A DNA stretch of 64,000 bases from positions 248,001 to 312,000 of the forward strand of contig JAJOZX010003209.1 in NCBI GenBank assembly GCA_023014485.1. The letters are read 5' to 3'. The stretch is from Bathynomus jamesi (taxonomy: Eukaryota; Arthropoda; Malacostraca; Isopoda; Cirolanidae). A model generated the notes under the pieces. It ran no database searches. It had not been told where the DNA came from and worked only from the letters and a program-made list of their open reading frames with translations. Below, piece by piece: positions 21,652-33,720 of this stretch. Made by a program: the position numbers and the translations under genes. Position 1 is the stretch's first letter, and each line of letters starts with the position of its first letter.

Positions 21652-22618
21652 CTTGCAAATGATCGGCATCAAGAAGTATGGAAATGTTGAGGCATGGGTG
21701 TGTTAATAAAATAAAATATTGAATATTATGAGAAAGTTTTATGTTGTTTATAATAATAATGTTTTAGGATATTATTAAGAACTGCAAGATTTATAAATAC
21801 TCAATAAGGCACCTTTGGTCTACTTGTATAATGTGATTGTTTGTTTGATTAGCCTACAGCTGATGGTGGAGTTACTCGATATCATTTCTCCCCGGATTGA
21901 ATGAAGATATGGAAAACTGATATGTGTGGGTAATTGGGAGGTAACGAAAATGGTCCACTGAGTAGGTGGGTAATTAATCTAGCAATTATTAAACTCCTTT
22001 TATGTCAATAACTGGGTGGATGAAACCAACTGGTTGCTCACGAGAGTTATTCTCCACACTAGTATTTATATACTATGATAGAGCGCGCTTGGTATTGATA
22101 CACACTACCAATCAATCAACAAACAAAAAGGACGCTGGTGGAAAAAATGCGGGGAATAAGGGAGTGGAAGGGAGAGCGGCATGGCAAACGAAGGGGCTTG
22201 AAAACAGAAAAAAGATCTCCACCAGCAAGTATGCTCTCAAATATTAAGCATCTGGAAGAGGAACTCCGGGGGGAAATCGGGACTTATCTAATAACACTCA
22301 GTAAGTGAACAATTGTATTTCTAAACGCCAGTTTGGTGATAACATATAAACTAGGTCCAGTTAAATTAGGCTACATTGTGGTCTAAGAGATTAAGACCTA
22401 GCATCAACTCATAGCTTAACAAAGGTTAAAGTAAATTACCCTAACCTAAATTGGTGAGGAATCCTACTGTTGACCTCAATTTACTCTGCCCGCTCTGGAC
22501 CATTTCCAGAATCTCTAGGCTGACCCCTACGAGGCTAGGCTTAACCTACTCTATAGTTAGACTGAAGAGATTAGGGGTGGGTTAATTGGGGACCAATTCA
22601 TACAAAGCATTTTTCACA

Positions 22619-22636
22619 TTGGTGGCCCGTGTGGGG
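22619..22636 (+). promoter_or_regulatory. Candidate primer binding site of the BEL/Pao element
   Basis: TTGGTGGCCCGTGTGGGG follows a CA dinucleotide (22617-22618) that would end the 5' LTR, and precedes the gag ATG (23048) by about 430 bp. TGGTGGCCCGT would pair with the 3' end of a tRNA having acceptor start GGCCCGT and discriminator A. The LTR start cannot be set because no second LTR is present. Confidence 0.5.
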
Positions 22637-23047
22637 AATTTACATACTTTAGGGTTAACCTTACTTAACAAAAATTGCAGAATTATGCTAAATGGTCTAG
22701 CCTAAACCTAACCTAATGAAGCCTAAAGTAATAAACTTGCCTAATTAGGTCTACAACCTAGGGCCTAACTAGGAAACATTTACATTTAAGGAATCCCAGT
22801 CTTTTATAAGCTTAGAACTGAGTGCCACGTACAGATTAACCAGAATCAAACTTACTTTTTCTTTCAGGATTTATGGTACTTATTGGACTAAATCTTGACA
22901 TTAATTAAATACTTGGGGGGGGATTTAACTAAATTTAAAACTTGACTGTTTGTCTGATTACTCGATTTATTTGATCTCCCATCTCTGATAATTTCTTCTC
23001 ACCTTATATTTCATTACAATCCCTAGTTAAACTATTTTGACTTAAAC

Positions 23048-23477
23048 ATGGAGAGTGATGAATTGCAAAAATTATAAAAAAAAAAGCGCGGAATGTTGGG
23101 TGCTGTTACTAGGGCCATCAACACTTTTAACAATATTACACCACCAGACAAGGAAGATTTAGAGGATGTAATTCTTAAATTGGATAAACAAAAGAAGGAT
23201 ATACTAGCCATTGATGAGAGTATTTCAAAGTTAGTTGAACCTGAAATGGATGACGAACAACTTACAGATCTTTACTCTGATAATGATCAGCAGGTAATCT
23301 CAATTGAAAATCACATAAGGAGAATACAGTCTCGTTCGAATGACTTAACATCAAATAAACCTAATTCTGATTTTAACCCCTTCAGACATAGTGAATATAA
23401 TAATAATATAAATCACGATAATATAAATCGTACTAAAATGCAACTTTCTACAAATTTTTGTCCATATTTAATAATAT
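23048..23477 (+). pseudogene. BEL/Pao gag N-terminus, broken
   Basis: From ATG 23048 the frame reads MESDELQKL, a stop (TAA in an A-run), then KKKRGMLGAVTRAINTFNN, a typical start of BEL gag (E-LQ--R--R--G-VTRAIN). An acidic helical stretch follows (KEDLEDVILKLDKQ). The frame stops near 23477, at the edge of a foldback insertion, and the gag homology resumes after it at 25213. The in-frame stop and the insertion make it inactive. Confidence 0.75.
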
Positions 23478-23568
23478 AGGTTTAGTTTATGCAAAAACTT
23501 CACTTTTTTTTTCTACGTGAAGGTCAAAATATGATAATAAACACCCACTCTAATAGACAGAGTTTATT

Positions 23569-23611
23569 TCCACAACAGTTTCGATGCCCACTGGCATCCT
23601 CTTCCGGTGGA
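23569..23611 (-). ncRNA. Hammerhead-like motif, PLE family D (left arm)
   Basis: Minus-strand reading: stem I TCCAC, core CGGAAGA, extra G, stem II GATGCC-AGTG-GGCATC, GAA, stem III AC-T-GT, T17, stem I partner GTGGA. Core position 4 is G instead of U, which would be expected to impair catalysis. The mirror copy is at 24959-25001. Confidence 0.5.
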
Positions 23612-24958
23612 TACAGAAAAACGAATCAACCAAAAACAAGAGGCAAGAGGGAAAACAGTCCAGGGACCATTAAGAAATTCGCACCTAGGTTAGATCCCGT
23701 TCTCCCCACACTGGAAGGGCATTTTTTTATTTTTTTAAATTAAAAGGGACCCGCTTATAAGTACATTCGCACAAATTTAAAACTATCTTCTTCTAATACA
23801 TACAAATTCTATTATTTTTTTTACATTACATTTATTATTAAATTTATTATATTTAATATTGCATTATTATTTATTACAGAAATTATAAATTTATTATTAC
23901 ATTGATTATTACATTGCTGTTTATTATACAGAAATTATAAACCGAAAAACGAATGAAAAAGACGAGAAGGAAAAAATTCAGAGACCATTAAGAAATTCGC
24001 ACCTAGGCTAGATCCCGTTTCCCCGACCCCAGAAGGGCATTTTTTTTTTTTTATTAAAGGGTCCCGCTTATAAGTACATTCGCACAAATTAAAACTATCT
24101 TCTTGTTCTATACATAAAGATTCTATTATTTTGACATAATTACTGCATTTATTATTGCATTTACGTTTTTTAACATTTATTATTATTACCTTTACACTAA
24201 TTATTACATTCTCTCTGGATTGTTTCCTTACTCGCTTTTGGTTCATTCGTTTTTTTTTTTCGTTTTTTTCGGTAAAATGTAAATGGAATAATAAACGTAA
24301 ATGTAAATGTAATAATGGAAGTAATAATTGTGGAAATAAATATAAATGCAATAAATGTAATAATAAAGGTAGTAAAATGAATGTAGTAATTAGTGTAAAG
24401 GTAATAATAATAAATGTTAAAAAACGTAAATGCAGTAATTATATCAAAATAATAGAATCTGTATGTATAGAACAAGAAGACAGTTTTAATTTGTGCGAAT
24501 GTACTTGTAAGCGGAACCCTTTAATAAAAAAAAATGCCCTTCTGGGGTCGGGGGAACGGGATCTAGCCTAGGCGCGAATTTCTTAATGGTCTCTGGATTG
24601 TTTCCTTCTCGCCTTTTTCATTCATTTTTCGGTTTATAATTCCTGTATAATAAACAACAATGTAATAATCAATGTAATAAATTTATAATTTCTGTAATAA
24701 ATAATAATACAATATTAAATGTAATAAATTTAATAATAAATGTAATAATTATGTAAAAAAAATAATAGAATCTGTATGTACAGAAGAAAAAGATAGTTTT
24801 AAATTTGTGCGAATGTACTTATAAGCGGGTCCCTTTAATTTAAAAAAATAAAAAATGCCCTTCCAGTGTGGGGAGAACGGGATCTAACCTAGGTGCGAAT
24901 TTCTTAATGGTCCCTGGACTGTTTTCCCTCTTGTTTTTCGTTCATTCGTTTTACTCTA

Positions 24959-25001
24959 TCCACCCGAAGAGGATGCCAGTAGGCATCGAAACTGTTGTGG
25001 A
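24959..25001 (+). ncRNA. Hammerhead-like motif, PLE family D (right arm)
   Basis: TCCAC 24959-24963, core CCGAAGA 24964-24970, extra G 24971, stem II GATGCC 24972-24977 with GGCATC 24982-24987, GAA 24988-24990, stem III AC/GT with a one-base loop 24991-24995, T17 24996, GTGGA 24997-25001. Core position 4 is C instead of U. Stem I (5 pairs) and stem II (6 pairs) are perfect. Confidence 0.55.
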
Positions 25002-25212
25002 AATAAACTCTGTCTATTAGAGTGGGTTTTTATTATCAGGTTTAGTTTAGTTGTGGGAAAAGGAAGCCAAACTGAAATATTTGGTTTGGAATAACAGTAA
25101 ATCTTATACTTTTTGACATAAATTTTGTCCAAAATATTGGACGCCACGTCTGAAGGGGTTAATGAAAGTAGAGCTAACCTTCACCAAAATTTAAGTGGCA
25201 TGTCAAATCCCT

Positions 25213-26749
25213 AGTTACAAGAATTTAGGGCTAAGTTACCCACTTTGCTAGTACCAACATTTGATGGGGACATGGTACAATTGCCATCTTTCATTGAAAA
25301 ATTTGAGAGTTCAAGAGGTAATAAACTTTATATTCCAACTGTTGATAAGTTTAGCTACTTAACTAGTTTCCTTAAAGGCCCAGCCTATAATATGATAGCC
25401 TATTTACCAGCTGTAGGTGATTCATATGAAGTAACTATTGATCTCTTGAAACGTAATTACATTAATAAAGATGAGATTATGTTTAAATTAGCTCAACAAA
25501 TTATTGATTTTGCACCTGTAAAAGACAACCATAGTGATATGGAAAGATTTTACTCAACATTAGAAGTTATTATGGGACATCTGGTTAGCCATGAGGTAGA
25601 CGTTAAGGCTTCATCTTGGATCATACAAGCCGCAGTTCTTAGGTGCCTCCCTTTGAGGATTGAAGACCTTTTAGTTCAAAAAACAGGGGAAAATTATCCT
25701 AATTTTGAAGGCATTAGAAAACACTTTCCAACTATCCTAACTAATTTCAACTTGAGAAATAGTTCAACGCAAAATAAGACCCAGACTATGAATAAACCAA
25801 AGAGTGTCCCCAGAGACCAACTATCTACAGCCAAACAAACAAAACTTGATATTGTAGACTCAAATGTGACCAACTATAACACACGAACACTTACATTACA
25901 GAACTTTAATGTAACTGCTACCTCAACTTACACACCACATTGTAAATTTTGTGCAAGTGATGAACAGAGTAGTACTGCGAGTGGCAAATATTCAGACTTT
26001 AACTCAAGATCTAGATGTGAACAGTTGAACCAATGTAAAAAGTGTACTGGCCAGGAACATTATAAGAAAGACTGTAAATTTAGGTTAAGATTCAATTGTA
26101 AATTTTGTAAAAGTTCAAGACATGCCACATCAGTGTGTGATTCATTGAAGTGTCCAAACAACAATACTCAAACTCAAAAGATACCTCCTCCAAACAAATA
26201 TAATCGAGAAAGTGCCATTTTCATGGGACATTCTGTTCGTTCAAACAACGTAGCAAAAAACGCTGAGGTTCTTTTACCAACTATTACTTTGGAATTAGTG
26301 AATGGTGAGGGTAGAACAACTCCAGTGAGATGTCACATAGACTCATGTTCTCAACAAACATTTGTTTCACAAAATTTAGTCAATATATTGGGTTTAACAC
26401 CAAACCCAAATGAACAAGAACTCAATATCATATCCTTTGTTAAGGATGACTCAAACAAAAATAGCTATAGGACAGTTGACCTGGAATTACATGTAGGAAA
26501 TGAATTAGAAAAAATTAAAACGGTCATTATTCCAAAAGTAGGCCAAAACTAAACGGTTGTACCCAAACTAGACCAAACCATTAATCACTCGAGGAAACAG
26601 TACAAAGTAGCTGATAGACATATCACAAATAACACAGTAGCGAACATGGAAATGTTGATGGGGGCAGATTATATTCATCTTATTCATAGGGGCATAGTGA
26701 AGATAGGTAATGGTATAGCTTATCAGACATTTTTAAAGTTATTTGTATA
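25213..26749 (+). pseudogene. BEL/Pao gag (second part) and aspartic protease, broken
   Basis: LQEFRAKLPTLLVPTFDG (from 25213, just after an in-frame TAG) and LPSFIEKFES form the gag domain known as DUF1759. CX2C-type knuckles follow (CKKCTGQEHYKKDC; CKFCKSSRHATSVC). LLPTITLELVN then RCHIDSCSQQTFVS is the DUF1758 retropepsin region, with HIDSCSQ in the place of the catalytic D(S/T)G-like turn. A TAA after KVGQN (26550) is read through in frame by LMGADYIHLIHRGIVKIG to 26749. No RT, RNase H or integrase follows, so the element is 3' truncated. The upstream half lies at 23048-23477. Confidence 0.85.
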
Positions 26750-27737
26750 ATACTTTATATTATTAAAGTAAATGAAAAAGACCGAAAATTTATTTGCAAA
26801 CAATACAACAACTTATATCTCAGTTATAATGCCGATATTAGCAAAATTATTGTTTGCATCCGATATTGTATATTCATTTCAAATCATATTATTTAGAAGT
26901 TTATATTTTATAATTTACAACGGGGCGAAAAGCAAAATTATCGACGCTAGTAGCTAGTTATCAGTATCCCAGATGGTTTCTTTTCTAGTTTGGCCTATTT
27001 TTTTTTATAGGCCTCAGCCCCATGTCTGCCTGCTGCTACTTCATTTAATGAGACAGAAGTTGGTTATTTTGAGGAGAAGGTTTGTAAATATATGGGAATT
27101 TTTGTACAATTAAAGTACTCATTAGTCTACACATGTGATTATTAAAGAGTTGATTTGTACTTTTGATGGTAAAAAGATGGTAATGATAAAATAGTAAAAC
27201 ATTTGATGTTGTTAATCAGACCGAGCGCATGAGAAAGTATAAAGACAGTATCAGTTATTACATGATTTGTGAACAACGTTAGCATATTTAAGATTTTATC
27301 TCCTATTAAAAGACTAAGCAACTATTTGTTGTGTTAATCGAATTTTTACTTGAAAAATATAAGTTGCCCCAAATATAGAAAAACTAAAATATAGTTATTT
27401 AAAACTTAATTAATATTGCTTCTTTTTATTTTACAATGTAAGAACTAAACAAAAATTTTTTTGAAAGGCTACGGTGTTAAGCACTGATAATACACAGAAG
27501 ACGCCAGTTGTCACTATCGGTTTAATGTGTGGGAGAAAGTGTGTATTTAATATATAATTACGGAGGTATATCTGAAGGTAGATATGAATGAAAATGAAAA
27601 TCAAAATGAGAAGCTTTATTGGCAGACTATCGTCTATATGACAAATATTATGAATACAATGACAGTTCATATACTAAGGATAGATATACACACACAATTG
27701 ATTAGAAATAATAATGTAATGTCGAAGTTAAGTGGAG
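26750..27737. other. No gene seen; includes a dispersed repeat at 27300-27465
   Basis: The stretch 27300-27465 (AAAAGACTAAGCAACTATTTGTTGTGTTA and following) is similar to 32440-32610, so the CR1/L2-like LINE between them is flanked by two directly oriented copies of one repeat. The rest is AT-rich and unrecognised. Confidence 0.5.
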
Positions 27738-30526
27738 CTACAGACAGACGTTTTCGTACCAAGAAGTCCATAGCTTAGAGGATAAAGGGCAGGACTCATG
27801 GATAGCTTGGATGAGCGGGTTGGTTGATTTTTTAATTCTTTGCAGTAGATTGTATTGAGCACGTCTTGTTACCTCCGGGAAGCTCGGGACATTGCGGGTA
27901 GCAAACATTTGCGAAGCTGAGTATCTCGGGGGTAATTTATGTAATAGTCTAAAAAGACCTGTTGTACAGCAAATTTAGGGCTCTGCCAGAACCTTTTTTA
28001 TAATTCACCCAGAGTTGCTGTCCGTATATATTATTGCAGAAAGTACGAAAGAGAGTGTCCTTAGCTTCATTTGTACAGAATCGAAAGTTCCTTATGGTCA
28101 TATTCGCTTTAGCACACAGGCTTCGAGATTGTTTTCTTATATCCGAGTCATAAATCAAGGAGCTGGTAATAGTTTGACCCAAGTACTTAAGCTCTTGTAC
28201 TTCCTCAATTACTTCACCATTCATTTTAAACCTTATATCAGCTGGCTGATTACAGCTTTTAGGATGAAATTGCATAACCTTAGTTTTTGTAACATTAAAA
28301 AGAATATCATGTTTCTGCGGATACTCTTCGCAGACTTTTAGTAGCCGATCCAGACCTTTAACAAATGGACTTAACACCATATCATCGGCATAAACTAAGT
28401 TATTTATCCTTGTGTTATCTATACAACATCCCACTGTTGCCTCGTTAAGTGAAGCAATTAATCCGTCAATGTACATATTAAACAGCATAGGGGAGAGCAA
28501 GGAGCCTTGTCTCACTCCGCAAGAGGAGCCAAAACACTCGGATAGTACATTGCCCTACCTAACAGTGAAAGATTGGTGGGAATACCAAAATTTCAATAAA
28601 TTTAATATGTACATGGGAACCTTCCTGTCTTCTAGTTTTGCAAATAAAATATTGTGGTTCACCCTATCATATGCCTTACTTATATCTAGGAAACAGCTAT
28701 AAATAGTTGAATTACTGTCAATGTATTTAGATATTGTTTCTTTAAGTACATAGATACACAGATCAGTTGAGTGGGACCTTTTAAAGCCAAACTGATTAGA
28801 TGTCCATAGGAAATCACTTAATCGGAGTAACAAGAGTTTTTCTAGTAGTTTCGAGAAGCAGGAAGCGACAGCAAACGGCCCATAATTATTGCTGGACAGA
28901 ATGTCTCCGTACTTGTTTTTGACCATTGGCAAGAGATATACCCTCATGAACTCTGCAGGGATATAGCTATGAGCAAGCATGGCTGATAGGAGAAATGATA
29001 TATGCAGACATACTACATCATTTTCATATTTTAAGTGCTTATTTGATAAGTCATCTACCCCTGACACAGAACCAGTCTTTAACTCCTTAATTAACCTATT
29101 TACTTCAGAAAATGATATCAAAGTATTTTCCCTTGTCCCTTCCACAATCGTTTCGCTGCAATCTATCTTAAGATTATCTCTACTCACACTATTAAGAATG
29201 TTAGAATAGTGGTTTTTCCACAGCTTTGCAATTTCATCCTCCCCCGACACCCCATCGATTGTCGGAGGGAGGACATTTTTGACACCCGTTTGATTCTTAA
29301 CAAATTTCCAAAATTTGTTATTATCGTTATTTATGCAAACTTCACAGGCTTTTGATGCTCGATTAGATTCTTCTTCTTGTTTACATCGCTTTATGGCCGC
29401 CTTATACTGACCCCTACTTCTACACATATTCATGTATACTGGTCCTAATCTGTGTCTACCATGAAAGAACCACAAATCATAGGCGTCTTTCGATTCCTTC
29501 TTCAGGGGGGCAATAAAATCATTCCATCCAGGAATAATGTTAGTACGATAGTTGTAAGATTTAATCAGGGGGTTTCCTGCTTCTCTTAACAGGGATATTA
29601 TCTTACTATAATACCTATCTATGAGTTTACAGTGAGAATCATTTGAGCAAGGATTATTACAGGCAAGATGCAAAATTTCTAAATTATTAAAAAGGTGACT
29701 TGTTCTCTCTTTGTATTCTATTCTCTGCAGCATATTAACATTGGGCCAATCGACGCGATTATTCGTAGCTATTGAGTTCTTGATAAGTCGTGTTGTGCAT
29801 AAATTGGTAAAGTTAATTAATATTTCTAATGATCTATGATCAGAAAGAAGGAAATCATGCAGAATATGAACTCTAACAATTCGATCCTTTAGATTATTAC
29901 TAGTGAGACAACGATCAATCCACCTGGTGGTACCACTCATATCACTAACGTATGTAAAATTACGACTGGTTACCCCAAATACCTCTACATCACTTATACT
30001 TAAATTGGCCGACTCGCACATGTTACCCAATTCTACAAAGAATTCCGAGTTCACATGTGCGTTAAAGTCCCCCATTATTATACAGTGAGAATATTTGGAG
30101 TTATCTGATAATGACTTAATTTTGTACAGCAAATCAATGTATTCATTTAGATCACGGCCGTTGTTGTATGGTAAATAGCAGTTTACAATTAATATGCAAT
30201 CATTGTTCACTTGTAATTCAATGCCTAACAACCTTACATGATCGCTTGTTAAAAATTTTATGTTTTGACAAATTTTTACTTATTAAGAAAGCAACACCAC
30301 CAAAAGGCCTACCGTACATTAATTCATCTGACAAGTCTACTGCTGATGACGCATGGTACATAAAGTCATCATGGATGGTAGAGAGGAATTTTAGCTCTTG
30401 CTTAGGTAGCCAGTGCTCCTGCAGGAGTATCAAATCTGCACTGTCGCAGATTTTATGAACATCTACAGTTGAATTCCTCACTGACCTTACATTATATGAG
30501 ACTATTTTCAACAAATTATCCGCCAT
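27738..30526 (-). pseudogene. CR1/L2-like LINE, endonuclease-reverse transcriptase ORF2, broken
   Basis: On the minus strand from 30526: KIVSYNVRSVRN and LILLQEHWL, the apurinic endonuclease start, then after a frame change IIMGDFNAHVN and SDHRSLE (30231-28555), the remaining endonuclease motifs. RT motifs: LDISKAYDRVNH, then RQGSLLSPMLFNMYIDGL and NNLVYADDMVL (28515-27949). The C-terminal SASQMFATRNVPSF and STNPLIQAI blocks continue in another frame to a stop near 27738. Frame breaks occur at about 30230, 28550 and 27980. Endonuclease plus RT without RNase H fits the CR1/L2/Rex group. Confidence 0.85.
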
Positions 30527-30582
30527 GACTGATAGAAAATTTATTATTAGTAAGATTATTATTATTATACATAGTACAATTT

Positions 30583-30605
30583 TTAGGCATTACCGTCAGG
30601 GCGCC

Positions 30606-30642
<37 letters not shown>

Positions 30643-31857
30643 GTTATTGTTATTATTTTTCCTGTTATCAAATCTCCTGGAAAAGTGAATAAACTCCTGA
30701 ACAATAATACCGTCTGGCCATTGACTCATATTATACGGGTTGAAATGCGCATTTACACCTTTAATTATTACTTTAAATGAGTTATAATAGGGAGGTTTCG
30801 TGTTTAGTTTATTAACTATCAATATACTGTGTTCACCAATGACTTCTTCCATCATGTGTCGAATATCGCTTGCCTCATGCGAGAGTTGAATTCGCGACAC
30901 AAAGAGGGTGAGATTCCCTATCGGTGGCCTCGCCGCGGAGACCGGTAGAGGAAACCTTCGGGAAGGGCGCCTGTTAACAGTGACTCACCCGTGCTCCTCC
31001 CTCGATCTCCCTGAGGCAGGATTCGCCTGCCTGGGGGATGGGTGGCACAACCTTTGGGGGATAGGAGACCCCTCCCTTACTCTATGGCTTGGTGAGGGTC
31101 TGTTAGCGGTGTTTATAACCTGACGGCCGCGAGTGCCCCTCCTTCTTCGGTGGGAGGGGGGAGGGAAACTGCGCACCGAGCGAGGCGTAATCGAACGCCT
31201 CTCCTCTGCAGTGGGAGGCAGGGAAGAGGGCAATGATGCCTCGTCTCTCGGCATTGGATCGTCCCTGTTCCTCATTGTGAAATCGGGAGGGTCCTTTCCT
31301 GACCTGGAGGTGGGTTGACGGCTACCCCTGCATGCTGCCCACCTTCAGGGGAGGAGTTGGAGGCGGGGATTTCGTTTCACTCGCTCCCCGACGTGCTTAA
31401 GATCTGACTTGCTGACCTACTTCCAAGTAACTGGGCTTTGGGAGGAGCGTCTCCTTCAACGCATCTAACTCTTACCGGAATTGTTCTAGCGAAATCGCGT
31501 TTTTCTGATTTGACACCATTTGTTGGTGTTTCAGTTCAACTATCGACTTTTGTACCTCATTTTACTGTTTGAGGAGCACCGAGACGTCTACGTCACCCAT
31601 AGAGATTACCGGTATTCTATGGAAGTTAGTAACGTAAAAGGTAATATTATTCTCATTATCCGGAGGGTCGACACTTTATTTATAATGTCTTTCAGGGTAT
31701 TCTCGTTTAGAATTACCTCTACGAGTTGGGAGGGAGCACCGAACAGGGTGTTTAATTGTACCCTCGCATGTTCTATTTCTTCTGAATCATAAAAATCATG
31801 ACAGACAGATACAAGAAGGTCTGACCTAATATGATCTACTTTGTCAATATAAAACAT
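30583..31857 (-). pseudogene. CR1/L2-like LINE ORF1, broken
   Basis: Minus strand from 31857: KVDHIRSDLLVSVCHDFYDS then EIEHARVQLNTLFGAP, a conserved ORF1 start of this LINE type. At 30900-30583 the C-terminal region reads KPPYYNSFKVIIKGVNAHF, then WPDGIIVQEFIHFSRR, followed by a run of Asn encoded by an (ATT)n array (30603-30656). The middle (30900-31600) is GC-rich and frame-shifted. Position directly upstream of ORF2 on the same strand supports one element of about 4.1 kb. Confidence 0.7.
30603..30656. repeat. (ATT)n microsatellite within LINE ORF1
   Basis: An uninterrupted ATT run followed by two GTT units, encoding poly-Asn on the minus strand. It is an expansion inside the former ORF1. 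Confidence 0.85.
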
Positions 31858-31899
31858 AACAAGGATTTTCTACAAGATTTACAGCAGACGACCCCATTG

Positions 31900-33590
31900 T
31901 ATCTGTAACGGCTTGCGGGGAGCGTAGCTGGTGGGGGTGGTTGGGGGTGGAGATGGGGGGGAACGCCGAAAGGGGTCCCACTTTCGTCCCTTTAAATCAT
32001 GCTCGGGACCAACGGTTCGATGTCAGGCATCTTTTCACATTAATTATGTAACTATTACTAACTATGACACAGAAAGTATACACGCGGAGTCACTGTACGA
32101 TTATACCGTAATGAAACATACATTTGCCGCGGTCACCGTCAAAACTTTTACTATTAAACGGAAGATTCGCAGCGTATATGGTAGGGGTAGGGTGGGGAGG
32201 GGACTGTAATAATAATAATAATAATAATAGAGAGATAGATAGATAGATAGATACATACATACATACATATTTAACGGTTAATAAATCATTTACGAAGATT
32301 AATCTAATTAAAAGACGAACCATCTATTATTATATATGTACCTGAAGGTAGATATTATAATAATAATAATAATAATAATAATAGATACATACATACATAC
32401 ATACATATTTAACGGTTAATAAATCATTTATGAAGATTCATCTAATTAAAAGACGAACCATCTATTTGTTGTGTTATTCTAATTTTTAGTTGAAAAATAT
32501 GTTACCCCTAAAATAGAAAAAATAAAATATAGTTTATTTAATAATTAATATTTCTTATTTGCATTTTTACAATACGAAAATTAAAACAAAAATTGTTTTC
32601 GATTTAAATTGTATTTAACATGCTTCAGTTTTGGTTTGAATGAACGGTTAACACGTCAATACGAAACGATGAATACATTATAGGTAAATTTGTTTTATTA
32701 CCTTATGAGAAGATAATGGCATGTCTGTTATCTATTGTGTTTTTGAGACCTTACTAGATCTATTAGATTAGGGTGGTGGCGGCTTGTTGGAGGTGCAATG
32801 CTGTATTTCAAGGCTTGTAATGTGCTATTATGTTACTGCTGTTCGCACCTAAAGTTTATACTTAAACGAATGATGTGGCCTCGTGCTGGTGATGGTGGCC
32901 TCTAAAGTCTATACTTAGATGCTTGATGTGATTTACTAGTGGTCGCTAAGGTTCATAATGAGATGGGGTTTTCCTGGGCGAGCTACGTTCCTCTATTCTG
33001 ATGTGGTATGGTATTGCGGGTGGTGGCTAAAGTCCGTAATTATGTTTAAAATTGATGATGGGGTGTATATATACGCTGCTTAAAAAGGGCCATGAAAATT
33101 AACTTTCCTTCTTAACTCGATCTATCCCTTAGGTTTTGTTAGATTAGCCTAACCTATCCCGCCTCAAATACATCTCGTCAGCGAATGTTTGGGTTTTTTG
33201 TTCTTTTTTAACTTTTCATGAAAAACCGTGAGATCAATATGCTTCATAAACAGAGGTAAAGAACTCGAGTGGGGGCCTCCCCCATCATAAATGGAGGTGA
33301 GAAATTCAAAGGACAAATTTTCAAACTGGTCCAATTCTGTCATTCCAAATGCGCCCACACTACTTAGGCGAAGTCACTGTAAGTTCATGAACAGAATAAT
33401 ATATAAATTTCCGCGGTATCGCTCAAAAACCTTTACTATTTAAAGGAATAGTCGCAGGCTTTTTGTGTAGTCAATAATACACCTCGACAGGGAATCTGCT
33501 TAATACAAGTTTTTATTTTCTCATGGTGGGTGTGCATCATTTATTTATTTGATTTGTCTAATTATGATATTCATCTCATATAAATCTACT
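31900..33590. other. No gene seen; partial duplications and microsatellites
   Basis: Holds (TAA)n-(GATA)n-(ACAT)n at 32209-32270 and again at about 32356-32405, with the following TTTAACGGTTAATAAATCATT repeated, a direct duplication with a shift of about 140 bp. The stretch 32085-32180 resembles 33363-33460 (GTCACTGTA, CCGCGGT, ACTATT). The stretch 32440-32610 resembles 27300-27465. No protein family recognised. Confidence 0.5.
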
Positions 33591-33591
33591 T

Positions 33592-33690
33592 GTATATATT
33601 ACTCAATCTCTTAATTTATATATTTATATAATAACAATATAATATACGAGTATTGTATTTATATATAAATTAAGAGATTAAGTGATATAC
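33592..33690. repeat. Imperfect 30-bp inverted repeat (hairpin)
   Basis: GTATATATTACTCAATCTCT with AATTTATAT (33592-33621) faces ATATATAAATTAAGAGATTA with AGTGATATAC (33661-33690), separated by about 40 bp. It lies 30 bp outside the left end of family T copy 2. Possibly an AT-rich MITE or a cruciform-prone site. Confidence 0.6.
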
Positions 33691-33720
33691 AGTATAAGTA
33701 TAAAGTATATATATATAATT

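Larger units (their letters stand above)
23490..25037. mobile_element. PLE-derived foldback insertion inside BEL gag, 12-bp target duplication
   Basis: Flanked by AGGTTTAGTTTA at 23478-23489 and 25038-25049. The two halves are inverted copies: hammerhead-like block, then AGGGACCATTAAGAAATTCG, CACCTAGG, and a GGGACCCGCTTATAAGTACA phrase, repeated twice on each side and mirrored about a centre near 24.2-24.4 kb. The simple ATT-rich inner part produces spurious frames. It has no coding capacity I can identify; the hammerhead-type ends tie it to PLEs. Confidence 0.75.

Noticed and set aside
23935..24571. Lys/Asn/Phe-rich frames on both strands
   Set aside because: They arise from the ATT-rich centre of the foldback insertion and mirror each other.
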